Assembly: GCF_002885975.1 (NCBI RefSeq)
Contig: NZ_POSP01000004.1
Coordinates: forward strand, 248,001-312,000
DNA from: Paucibacter aquatile
Lineage (GTDB): Bacteria; Pseudomonadota; Gammaproteobacteria; Burkholderiales; Burkholderiaceae_C
Reading direction: 5' to 3'
DNA: 64,000 nt
The notes beneath the pieces were generated by a model, which worked only from the letters and a program-made list of their open reading frames with translations, did not search any database and was not told where the DNA came from. Below, one piece after another: positions 58,129-64,000 of this stretch (positions are counted from its first letter, which is position 1; each line of letters opens with the position of its first letter). The position numbers and the translations under genes are program-made.

Positions 58129-59712
58129 TCATTTGGGCCCGACCGTGATCCAGCGCCATTCCAGCCAGTTGTCCGGGCGGTGCACCACCTGGATATGGCT
58201 TCGGGCCGCCCAGGGGATGAACTGGCGGTGCAGGGGGATGTAGTGCACCTGCTCGGCCTGGCGCTTGAAGGCCTGCTTGATCAGTTGTTGGCGCTTGGCT
58301 TCATCGGGCTCCTTGCTGGAGGCGGCGACCAGGGCATCGAGCTCATCATCCTTGAAATTGCCGCGGTTGTACTCGCCCACGCCCTTCTCGCCGCGGTTGC
58401 GGAAATGCGAGGTGAAGATGCTCTCGGGGTCGGTGATGGAGCCGCCCCAGCCGAAGAGATAGGCCGAGGTGTCCAGCTGCTCCAGCTTGCTGAAGATCAG
58501 GCCTTTGGGCTGGGCGTTCACGCGGGTCTTGATGCCCAGCTTGGCCCATTGCGAGGCCAGGGTCATGCAGATGCGCTCGTCGTTGACGTAGCGGTTGTTG
58601 GGGCAGTCCAGCGTGAACTCGAAGCCATTGGCATAGCCGGCCTCGGCCAGCAGCTTCTTGGCGGCGGCCAGGTCGTAGGGCAGGCGGGCTTCCAGGGCCG
58701 GGTCGTTGAAGCTGCCCAGGGGCGAGGGCACCAAGGCACCGGTGGGCGCAGATTGGCCGTTCATCAGCTTGGTCTTGATCGATTCGATGTCGATCGCCTG
58801 GTAGAGCGCGCGCCGCACCCGCACATCCTTGAAGGGGTTCTTGCCCTTGACATTGCTGTAGAGCAGCTCGTCGCGGCCTTGGTCCAGGCCGATGAAGATG
58901 ATGCGGTTCTCGGGGCCGTTGACGATCTTGACGCCGGGCGTGCGGGCCAAGTTCTCCAGGTCGCGCGGCGACGGGTCGAGCACGAAATCCACCTCGCCCG
59001 AGACCAGGGCCGCGGTGCGGGTGGCATCGCTCTTGATCGGGGTGTAGATCACCTCCTGCACATTGCCCTCGATCTGGCCCCAGTACTTGGGGTTGCGCTT
59101 GAACACCGTCTTGCTGTCGGGCGCGCGGCTGACCAGCATGAAGGGGCCGGTGCCATTGGCGTTGAAGGCGGCGTAGGACTCCTCCTTGGCCGAGAAGTCC
59201 TGGGTGCGCGTGGCCTTGTGGGCCTCGGCCCAGCCGCGGCTCATGATGTAGATCGTGGTCAGGTGCTGCAGAAAGATCGGGTTCACCTGGGGCAGGCTGA
59301 ACTCCACCGTCAAATCGTCCACCTTGCGCGGCTCACCCACCGCATTGGCGTACATGGCGATCTGCGAGCTGGGCTGCTTGGCGCGCTGGATGGAAAAGAC
59401 GACGTCATCGGCCGTGAAGGGCCGGCCGTCGTGGAACTTCACCCCCGGGCGCAGCTTCAGGCGCCAGCTCTGCGGGCCCAGCTGCTTCCACTCGGTGGCC
59501 AGCTGAGGCACCAGCTTGAGCTGCGGGTCACGGGTGACCAGGAACTCATAGATCTGGCCGTTGACGGTGTTGGTCAGGGTTTCATTCTGTGCATAGGGGT
59601 CCAGCGTCAGCGGATCACCGGCGCTGGCCCAGCGCAGGGTTTGGGCCTGGGCGGAGGGCAATGTCCAGGTCAGGGCGGCGCCCAACAGGCAGGCCAGCAG
59701 GGGCGATTTCAT
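58129..59712 (-). CDS. ABC transporter periplasmic peptide-type substrate-binding protein (family 5)
   Basis: This 527-residue exported protein has a signal peptide ending near SAQAQ. It is of the DppA/OppA family: LRWASAGDPLTLDPYAQNET, TRDPQLKLVPQLATEWKQLG, WRLKLRPGVKFHDGRPFTAD, GTGPFMLVSRAPDSKTVFKR, and DVRVRRALYQAIDIESIK. Such proteins bind peptides, nickel, glutathione or opines. GGAG lies 8-9 nt before the ATG at 59712. No permease or ATPase genes are adjacent, so it must work with a system encoded elsewhere. The 297 bp between it and the divergent dienelactone hydrolase gene hold no further gene. Confidence 0.9.
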   Translation of the reverse strand: MKSPLLACLLGAALTWTLPSAQAQTLRWASAGDPLTLDPYAQNETLTNTVNGQIYEFLVTRDPQLKLVPQLATEWKQLGPQSWRLKLRPGVKFHDGRPFTADDVVFSIQRAKQPSSQIAMYANAVGEPRKVDDLTVEFSLPQVNPIFLQHLTTIYIMSRGWAEAHKATRTQDFSAKEESYAAFNANGTGPFMLVSRAPDSKTVFKRNPKYWGQIEGNVQEVIYTPIKSDATRTAALVSGEVDFVLDPSPRDLENLARTPGVKIVNGPENRIIFIGLDQGRDELLYSNVKGKNPFKDVRVRRALYQAIDIESIKTKLMNGQSAPTGALVPSPLGSFNDPALEARLPYDLAAAKKLLAEAGYANGFEFTLDCPNNRYVNDERICMTLASQWAKLGIKTRVNAQPKGLIFSKLEQLDTSAYLFGWGGSITDPESIFTSHFRNRGEKGVGEYNRGNFKDDELDALVAASSKEPDEAKRQQLIKQAFKRQAEQVHYIPLHRQFIPWAARSHIQVVHRPDNWLEWRWITVGPK

Positions 59713-60009
59713 GAGGCAGACTCCGTACAACAAAGCGGGGCGGCCGGGACGGGCGCAGCGTGAGCCCGTCGCCAGCCAGAAAAGGGCGGCAGTGTACGCA
59801 AGCGGCGTCCGCGGCGCCTGCGCTCGGCGCAATGGTCGCAGCTTTGCCATTGCCATTGCGTCTATCGTCTTGCGAAAAGCTTCGTAGCCAAGGAGACTGC
59901 CTGCCGGCTTGAATGTGCCGCTGCGCCCGGCGTCGTGGCGCTGTTTTCTGCACGGACTACAGGCTGTGTGCCTCGTCACCTTGTCATCCACCTCTATTGG
60001 AGCCGCCTC

Positions 60010-60897
60010 ATGACACGTTTGACCGCCCAGGATTTCTCGCCCGAGATCCTCCGGCTCTTTGACCACTATGTCCACGGAGGCCTCAGCCGTCGCGGCTTTC
60101 TCGACCAGGCGCAGCGTGCCCTGGGCAGCGCCGCGGCGGCCACGGCCACGCTGGCGGCCCTGTCGCCCCGCTTTGCCGCGGCGCAGCAGGTCAAGCCGGA
60201 CGATGCGCGCATCAGCACCCGCTGGCTGGAGATCGATTCGCCCCAGGGCAATGGCCGCGTGCGCGGCTACCTGGCTCGGCCTGCCGGCGCCAAGGGCCGC
60301 TTGCCCTCGGTCCTGGTGGTGCATGAAAACCGCGGCCTGAACCCGCACATCGAGGACATCACCCGGCGCCTGGCGCTGGACGGCTTTCTCGCCTACGCGC
60401 CCGATGCGCTCTTCAACCTGGGCGGCTACCCCGGCGACGAAGACAAGGCGCGCGAGCTCTTCGGTAAGCTCGATGCGGGCAAGACCCGTGCCGATTTCGT
60501 GGCCGCAGCCCGTGCGCTGCAGGCCTTGCCCGAGGGCAACGGCCGTGTCGGCGTGGTGGGTTTCTGCTTCGGTGGTGGCATCGCCAACTACCTGGCCACC
60601 CAACTGCCCGACCTGGCTGCCGCCGTGCCTTTCTACGGCGGCCAGCCGCCGGTTGAAGAGGTGGCCAAGATCAAGGCCCCGCTCCTGATCCACTATGCCG
60701 CCCAGGATGAACGCATCAACGCCGGCTGGCCCAAGTACGAGGCCGCGCTCAAGGCCGCCGGCGTGCCCTTCGAGGCGCACATCTACGCCGGCACCCAGCA
60801 TGGTTTCAACAACGACACCACGCCGCGATTCGATGCCGAGGCGGCCAAGCTGGCCTGGCAGCGCACCGTGGATTTCTTCAAGGCCAAGCTGGCTTGA
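60010..60897 (+). CDS. Dienelactone hydrolase family protein with twin-arginine-like signal
   Basis: This 295-residue alpha/beta hydrolase has catalytic residues cysteine in VGFCFGGGIA, aspartate in AQDERINAGW and histidine in GTQHGFNNDT. VVHENRGLNPHIEDITRRLA is typical of dienelactone hydrolase-like proteins. The N-terminus has SRRGFLDQAQRALGSAAAAT, a twin-arginine-type signal, so it is exported, like many YghX-type members. Real dienelactone activity is not certain. The start at 60010 is chosen because the conserved N-terminus begins there. It is divergent from the peptide-binding protein gene. Confidence 0.88.
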   Translation: MTRLTAQDFSPEILRLFDHYVHGGLSRRGFLDQAQRALGSAAAATATLAALSPRFAAAQQVKPDDARISTRWLEIDSPQGNGRVRGYLARPAGAKGRLPSVLVVHENRGLNPHIEDITRRLALDGFLAYAPDALFNLGGYPGDEDKARELFGKLDAGKTRADFVAAARALQALPEGNGRVGVVGFCFGGGIANYLATQLPDLAAAVPFYGGQPPVEEVAKIKAPLLIHYAAQDERINAGWPKYEAALKAAGVPFEAHIYAGTQHGFNNDTTPRFDAEAAKLAWQRTVDFFKAKLA

Positions 60898-60917
60898 GGG
60901 TTGGAGGCCCGCCGTGC

Positions 60918-60935
60918 CCCGGGCAAGAGCCCGGG
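60918..60935 (+). terminator. Stem-loop after the dienelactone hydrolase gene
   Basis: CCCGGGC-aaga-GCCCGGG is a perfect 7-bp stem with a tetraloop, 20 nt after the stop codon. No T run follows, so it is a weak or Rho-assisted terminator at best. Confidence 0.35.
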
Positions 60936-61007
60936 CCGGCAAGGGCAATCCGCGGCGGCGATGATGCGTGCTCTTGAATCTTGAACGCCTTCTTGCCCAC
61001 ATTGCCC

Positions 61008-61724
61008 ATGTCCGATCTGAGCTCCTTCGCCATCACCCGCAAATGGCCGGCCCGCCACCCCGAGCGTCTGCAGCTCTACTCCCTGCCCACGCCCAATGGC
61101 GTCAAGGTGTCGATCGCGCTGGAGGAGCTGGGCCTGCCTTACGAGGCGCATCGCGTCAGCTTTGACAGCCAGGACCAGTTCTCGCCCGAGTTCCTGTCCC
61201 TGAACCCCAACAACAAGATTCCGGCCATCCTCGACCCGCAGGGCCCGGGCGGCGTGCCTTTGGCGCTGTGGGAATCGGGCGCCATCCTGGTCTACCTGGC
61301 CGAGAAGCCGCAGGCGCAAGCGCTTCAGTTGCTGCCTGCCGATGCGGCTCTGCGTTACGAGACCCTGCAGTGGCTGATGTTCCAGATGGGCGGCGTCGGG
61401 CCGATGATGGGTCAGCTGGGTTTCTTCCACAAGTTTGCGGGCAAGGACTACGAGGACAAACGCCCGCGCGACCGCTACGCCGCCGAGACACGCCGCCTGC
61501 TGGGCGTGTTGAACCAGCGACTGAGCGGCCGCCGCTGGCTGATGGGCGACGCGTACACGATCGCAGACATCGCCGTCTTCCCCTGGATCAACAACCTCCT
61601 GAACTTCTACGGCGCCGGCGAGTTGGTCGGCATCGCCGAGTTCCCCGAAGTGGCGCGGGTGCTGCAGGCCTTTCTCGACCGCCCGGCGGTGCAGCGCGGA
61701 TTGCAACAACCGGGCCTCGCCTGA
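61008..61724 (+). CDS. Glutathione S-transferase (Nu-class, YfcG/YghU-like)
   Basis: This 238-residue protein has an N-terminal thioredoxin-like domain (about 20-105) with LQLYSLPTPNGVKVSIALEE, FLSLNPNNKIPAILD and ALWESGAILVYLAEK, as in the YfcG/YghU Nu-class, which reduce disulfides or peroxides with glutathione. The C-terminal helical domain has LQWLMFQMGGVGPMMGQLGF and YTIADIAVFPWINN. The ATG at 61008 fits the family better than the TTG at 60981. Confidence 0.92.
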   Translation: MSDLSSFAITRKWPARHPERLQLYSLPTPNGVKVSIALEELGLPYEAHRVSFDSQDQFSPEFLSLNPNNKIPAILDPQGPGGVPLALWESGAILVYLAEKPQAQALQLLPADAALRYETLQWLMFQMGGVGPMMGQLGFFHKFAGKDYEDKRPRDRYAAETRRLLGVLNQRLSGRRWLMGDAYTIADIAVFPWINNLLNFYGAGELVGIAEFPEVARVLQAFLDRPAVQRGLQQPGLA

Positions 61725-61738
61725 GCGCCACCCCCTCC

Positions 61739-61754
61739 AAAGAGGGCCCTCTTT
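61739..61754. terminator. Perfect 16-bp palindrome after the glutathione transferase gene
   Basis: AAAGAGGGCCCTCTTT can form a 6-bp stem with a GGCC loop, 14 nt after the stop codon. It is more likely a weak bidirectional terminator than an operator, but either is possible. Confidence 0.35.
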
Positions 61755-61836
61755 CGGGTTAGAGCGATTTCCTGTCTGGGCGCGCACAGTGCGCAGCAGC
61801 TCGCGGGCTTTTCCGCCGCCACAGCAGGAGATCCAC

Positions 61837-62085
61837 ATGCATTTCGAAGAAGTTGACGCCGGGGACTACCGTATCTACGCCGGCGCCATGAATCGCTTGC
61901 ACAGCTATGGCTATGTGGCCGCCGTCGTGGTGATGCGGGTGCGAGGCGAACTGCCGCGCCAGGAAGCCTACCGGGATGAAGCCCTGGCCGGCGGTTTTGG
62001 CTGGTCCTCGCCGGCCGAGGCCCTGCGCTTTGCCATCAATGCCGGGCGCGATTTCGTCATGTGCCGCATCGGCGCCCCGGCCTGA
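61837..62085 (+). CDS. Small hypothetical protein
   Basis: This 82-residue protein is not recognised. CAGGAG lies 6 nt before the ATG, which fixes the start. The sequence alternates strand- and helix-like segments (FEEVDAGDYRIYAGAM, YVAAVVVMRVRG, SSPAEALRFAINAGRDFVMC) with no signal peptide. It is probably a real gene given the good ribosome binding site and codon composition. A short stem AGCCC/GGGCT follows at 62089-62107. Confidence 0.6.
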   Translation: MHFEEVDAGDYRIYAGAMNRLHSYGYVAAVVVMRVRGELPRQEAYRDEALAGGFGWSSPAEALRFAINAGRDFVMCRIGAPA

Positions 62086-62231
62086 GGCAGCCCTACCGTA
62101 TGGGGCTTTGTGGCTGAAAAACGCCGCTGCGGGCCTGTTGGGGCAGCCGCCCGAGGTCGATAAACCGCTGTTCGTCGCGCGGCTTGCTTCAAAGCCTTGG
62201 AGTCGGGCTTGCCTGCGGCTACGCTGCCGGC

Positions 62232-63377
62232 ATGTCGAAAGTTCCCCCATTGCTGGACGGTCCTGCCGCCAGCACCGGCCGCATGCCGTTTGCGCGGCAA
62301 GAGGCTGCAACCGTGTTGAGCCAGGCGGAAGCCTGGAGGGCCTTTCTGGTCTACCTGAATCCCAGCCGGGTGCTGTCCACCCTGGGCCTGGCGGCTTTCG
62401 CCGCCGTTCTGCTCTCGCCCATCTTCGCTGTCAGCTTTCCGGTTCTGCTGGGGCGCACCTTGTTTGTCGGCCTGCTGGGCCTGCTGGGCTTTGCCGTGGC
62501 CGGCCACTGGCCCCGGCGCTTGCCGCGTTGGCTGGCGCGCTGGTTGCTGCAGGTGCTGGCCGTGGTGGTGATGGTGCCGACGGCCACCCTGGTTGTGTAC
62601 CTGGTGGCGGTGGGCGGCGATCTCTACCGCCTGCTCAACAGCGAAGGGCGCATGTTCGGCTTTCTCTGGATCGCCGGCTCGGGCCTGCTGGTGGCGCCGC
62701 TGCTGGCCATGGGCGCGCTGTACCGGCAGCGCGATGCCGAGGCACGCAGCCAGGCCTTGCGCTTCGAACTGGAGCGCAGCGAGCTGGAGCGCCAAGCCCT
62801 CGATGTGCGCCTGCGCCTGCTGCAAGCCCAGGTCGAGCCCCATTTCCTCTTCAACACCCTGGCCAATGTGCGCGCCCTGGTGGAAACCGGCAGCCCGCAA
62901 GCGGCACCGGTGCTGCGCAGCCTGATTGCCTATCTGCGCGCCGCCATGCCGCGCCTGCAGAGCGAGGTGGCAACCCTGGGCGACGAGCTGACCCTTGTGC
63001 GCGCCTATCTCGAGCTGATGCACCTGCGCATGCCGGACCGGCTCAGCTTTAGCATCCACATTCCGGCCGAGCTGGAGAACCTGCGCTTTCCGCCCATGGC
63101 CTTGCTGACCCTGGTGGAGAACGCGGTGCGCCATGGCATCGATCCCAGCGAGGAGGGTGGCCACATCGAGCTCGGTGCCGAGCGCAGCACAGCCGAGGGT
63201 GGGGTTCGCCTCTGGGTCAGCGACAGCGGCATGGGCCTGAGCCAGAGCGCGGGCTCGGGCACCGGCCTGCGCAATCTGCGCGAGCGGCTCAAGGTCTTCT
63301 ACCCCGGCGGGGCCAGCCTGGCCCTGAGTGAGAATCAGCCGCACGGCCTGCGCGCCGAGATCCAGTTCCAGCCATGA
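62232..63377 (+). CDS. LytS/AlgZ-type membrane sensor histidine kinase
   Basis: This 381-residue kinase has four hydrophobic N-terminal spans (about 50-165, such as [20 protein letters not shown] and [13 protein letters not shown]). A coiled coil ([20 protein letters not shown]) leads into the His_kinase domain with the phosphoacceptor in [20 protein letters not shown]. The ATPase motifs are [13 protein letters not shown] and [20 protein letters not shown]. This is the LytS/AlgZ/YehU group, which pairs with LytTR regulators. Its stop overlaps the next ATG by 4 nt. Confidence 0.92.
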   Translation: MSKVPPLLDGPAASTGRMPFARQEAATVLSQAEAWRAFLVYLNPSRVLSTLGLAAFAAVLLSPIFAVSFPVLLGRTLFVGLLGLLGFAVAGHWPRRLPRWLARWLLQVLAVVVMVPTATLVVYLVAVGGDLYRLLNSEGRMFGFLWIAGSGLLVAPLLAMGALYRQRDAEARSQALRFELERSELERQALDVRLRLLQAQVEPHFLFNTLANVRALVETGSPQAAPVLRSLIAYLRAAMPRLQSEVATLGDELTLVRAYLELMHLRMPDRLSFSIHIPAELENLRFPPMALLTLVENAVRHGIDPSEEGGHIELGAERSTAEGGVRLWVSDSGMGLSQSAGSGTGLRNLRERLKVFYPGGASLALSENQPHGLRAEIQFQP

Positions 63378-64000
63378 GTTCAGACCTGCCCCAAATCGTC
63401 GCCTCCGCCGCCGTGCCTACAGCCGCGCCCACGGCCCTGGTCGCCGATGACGAACCTCTGTTGCGCGACAGCCTGGTGCGCGCGCTCGCGCAGGCCTGGC
63501 CGGAGCTGCAGGTGCTGGGCCAGGCGCGCAATGGCCGTGAGGCGGTCGAGAAGTTTGAGCAGCTGCGCCCGGACATCGTGTTTCTCGATGTGCACATGCC
63601 GGGCCTGAACGGGGTCGAGGCGGCGCGGCAGCTGGCGCGTCGAGCGCACATCGTCTTCGTCACCGCCTACGAGCAGTACGCCGTCCAGGCCTTTGAGCAG
63701 GGCGCCTTGGATTACCTGGTCAAGCCCGTCGATGAGGCCCGATTGGCAGACACGGTTGCGAGGCTGAAGCAGCGCCTGGTGGAGCAGCGCTCCGTGCAGG
63801 GGCACGCACCGGCGCTTGATCCTGCAGAGCATGCGGCGAGGGATGCCTCGCCTGTGCTGCCGCCAGCCGCGCTGGAGGCCGTGATTCAGCAGCTGTTGAC
63901 GCGCCTGCAGCAAGCGCCCCGCGCCGAGCCCACGGTGGTGACCGCCGCGCCGGGCGCTTCGACTTTGCCGGCGGGATCAGCCGCCAGCGCCGCTCAGCCG
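63374..64000 (+). CDS. Response regulator of the LytTR/AlgR type, cut by the window end
   Basis: The first 209 residues are visible, with no stop codon before the window end. The receiver domain (about 20-140) has [20 protein letters not shown], the phospho-acceptor in [13 protein letters not shown] and the lysine in [12 protein letters not shown]. After it comes a long Ala/Pro-rich linker. A LytTR DNA-binding domain is expected beyond position 64000 from its pairing with a LytS/AlgZ kinase; this part is inference. The start overlaps the kinase stop codon (ATGA), so the two are translated together. Confidence 0.88.
   Translation, partial: MSSDLPQIVASAAVPTAAPTALVADDEPLLRDSLVRALAQAWPELQVLGQARNGREAVEKFEQLRPDIVFLDVHMPGLNGVEAARQLARRAHIVFVTAYEQYAVQAFEQGALDYLVKPVDEARLADTVARLKQRLVEQRSVQGHAPALDPAEHAARDASPVLPPAALEAVIQQLLTRLQQAPRAEPTVVTAAPGASTLPAGSAASAAQP

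Noticed and set aside
57893..58159. Reverse open frame of 88 codons upstream of the sulfate operon
   Set aside because: Very basic low-complexity sequence overlapping the end of the peptide-binding gene and a terminator; no start signal.
59713..61002. N-terminal extension of the peptide-binding protein frame to 61002
   Set aside because: The frame is open through the region opposite the dienelactone hydrolase, but a signal peptide and ribosome binding site place the true start at 59712.

Overview
The window is about two-thirds G+C and carries a coding repertoire and gene order typical of Burkholderiales. Examples are the hemC-hemD-hemX-hemY run, the yicC-gmk-rpoZ-spoT block back to back with a Ser/Thr kinase-PP2C-rph-rdgB-hemW run, a CysB-type regulator directly behind sbp-cysTWA, and serS followed by a tRNA-Ser. 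The protein sequences look like the Roseateles/Pelomonas/Mitsuaria/Paucibacter group. That placement is an inference from sequence character, not from a database search. No transposase, integrase, phage gene or CRISPR array was seen; this is chromosomal backbone with one clear accessory island at the left end.

Layout. 1-12.9 kb: a TonB-type carbohydrate utilisation locus. An L-arabinose-type periplasmic binding protein (reverse strand, the first gene of an operon that leaves the window) is divergent from a GH31 glycosidase, a TonB-dependent receptor, a DUF5077/DUF3472 secreted protein, a GH109-type NAD-dependent glycosidase and a GH35 beta-galactosidase. The shared promoter region has repeated TTTCGAAA-like boxes and a good sigma70 promoter. 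12.9-21.6 kb: small regulatory and envelope genes, including a cold-shock gene with a long leader, a serine beta-lactamase-like hydrolase, an alpha/beta hydrolase, a PilZ protein, an EipA (DUF1134) homologue, a soluble histidine kinase coupled to a receiver-TPR protein, and a YjfB-like motility protein. 21.6-28.9 kb: ppc, divergent from the haem genes hemC, hemD, hemX and hemY. 28.9-29.5 kb: two identical tRNA-Arg(ACG) genes around an AT-richer spacer. 29.5-40.2 kb: a CoA transferase, greB, spoT, rpoZ, gmk and yicC, then the kinase/phosphatase pair, rph, rdgB and hemW.

40.2-47.1 kb is a motility and second-messenger block. An EAL-CBS-GGDEF protein and cheR-cheD-cheB lie on the reverse strand. 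Divergent from them is a translationally coupled trio: a GGEEF diguanylate cyclase, a FlhG/MinD-like ATPase and a group II truncated haemoglobin. 47.1-51.8 kb: an array of four adjoining inverted repeats, a Smr protein, radC, an FKBP-type isomerase, ispH, serS and tRNA-Ser(CGA). 51.8-57.7 kb: a small basic hypothetical protein and the sulfate uptake operon sbp-cysT-cysW-cysA-cysB with a strong terminator. 57.7-64 kb: a possible small RNA, a peptide-type ABC binding protein, a dienelactone hydrolase, a glutathione transferase, a small hypothetical protein, and a LytS/AlgZ-type kinase with its response regulator, cut by the window end.

The points I would look at first are the glycan locus with its DUF3472 protein and unidentified operator boxes, the cyclase-FlhG-haemoglobin operon, and the hairpin array at 47.13-47.24 kb.
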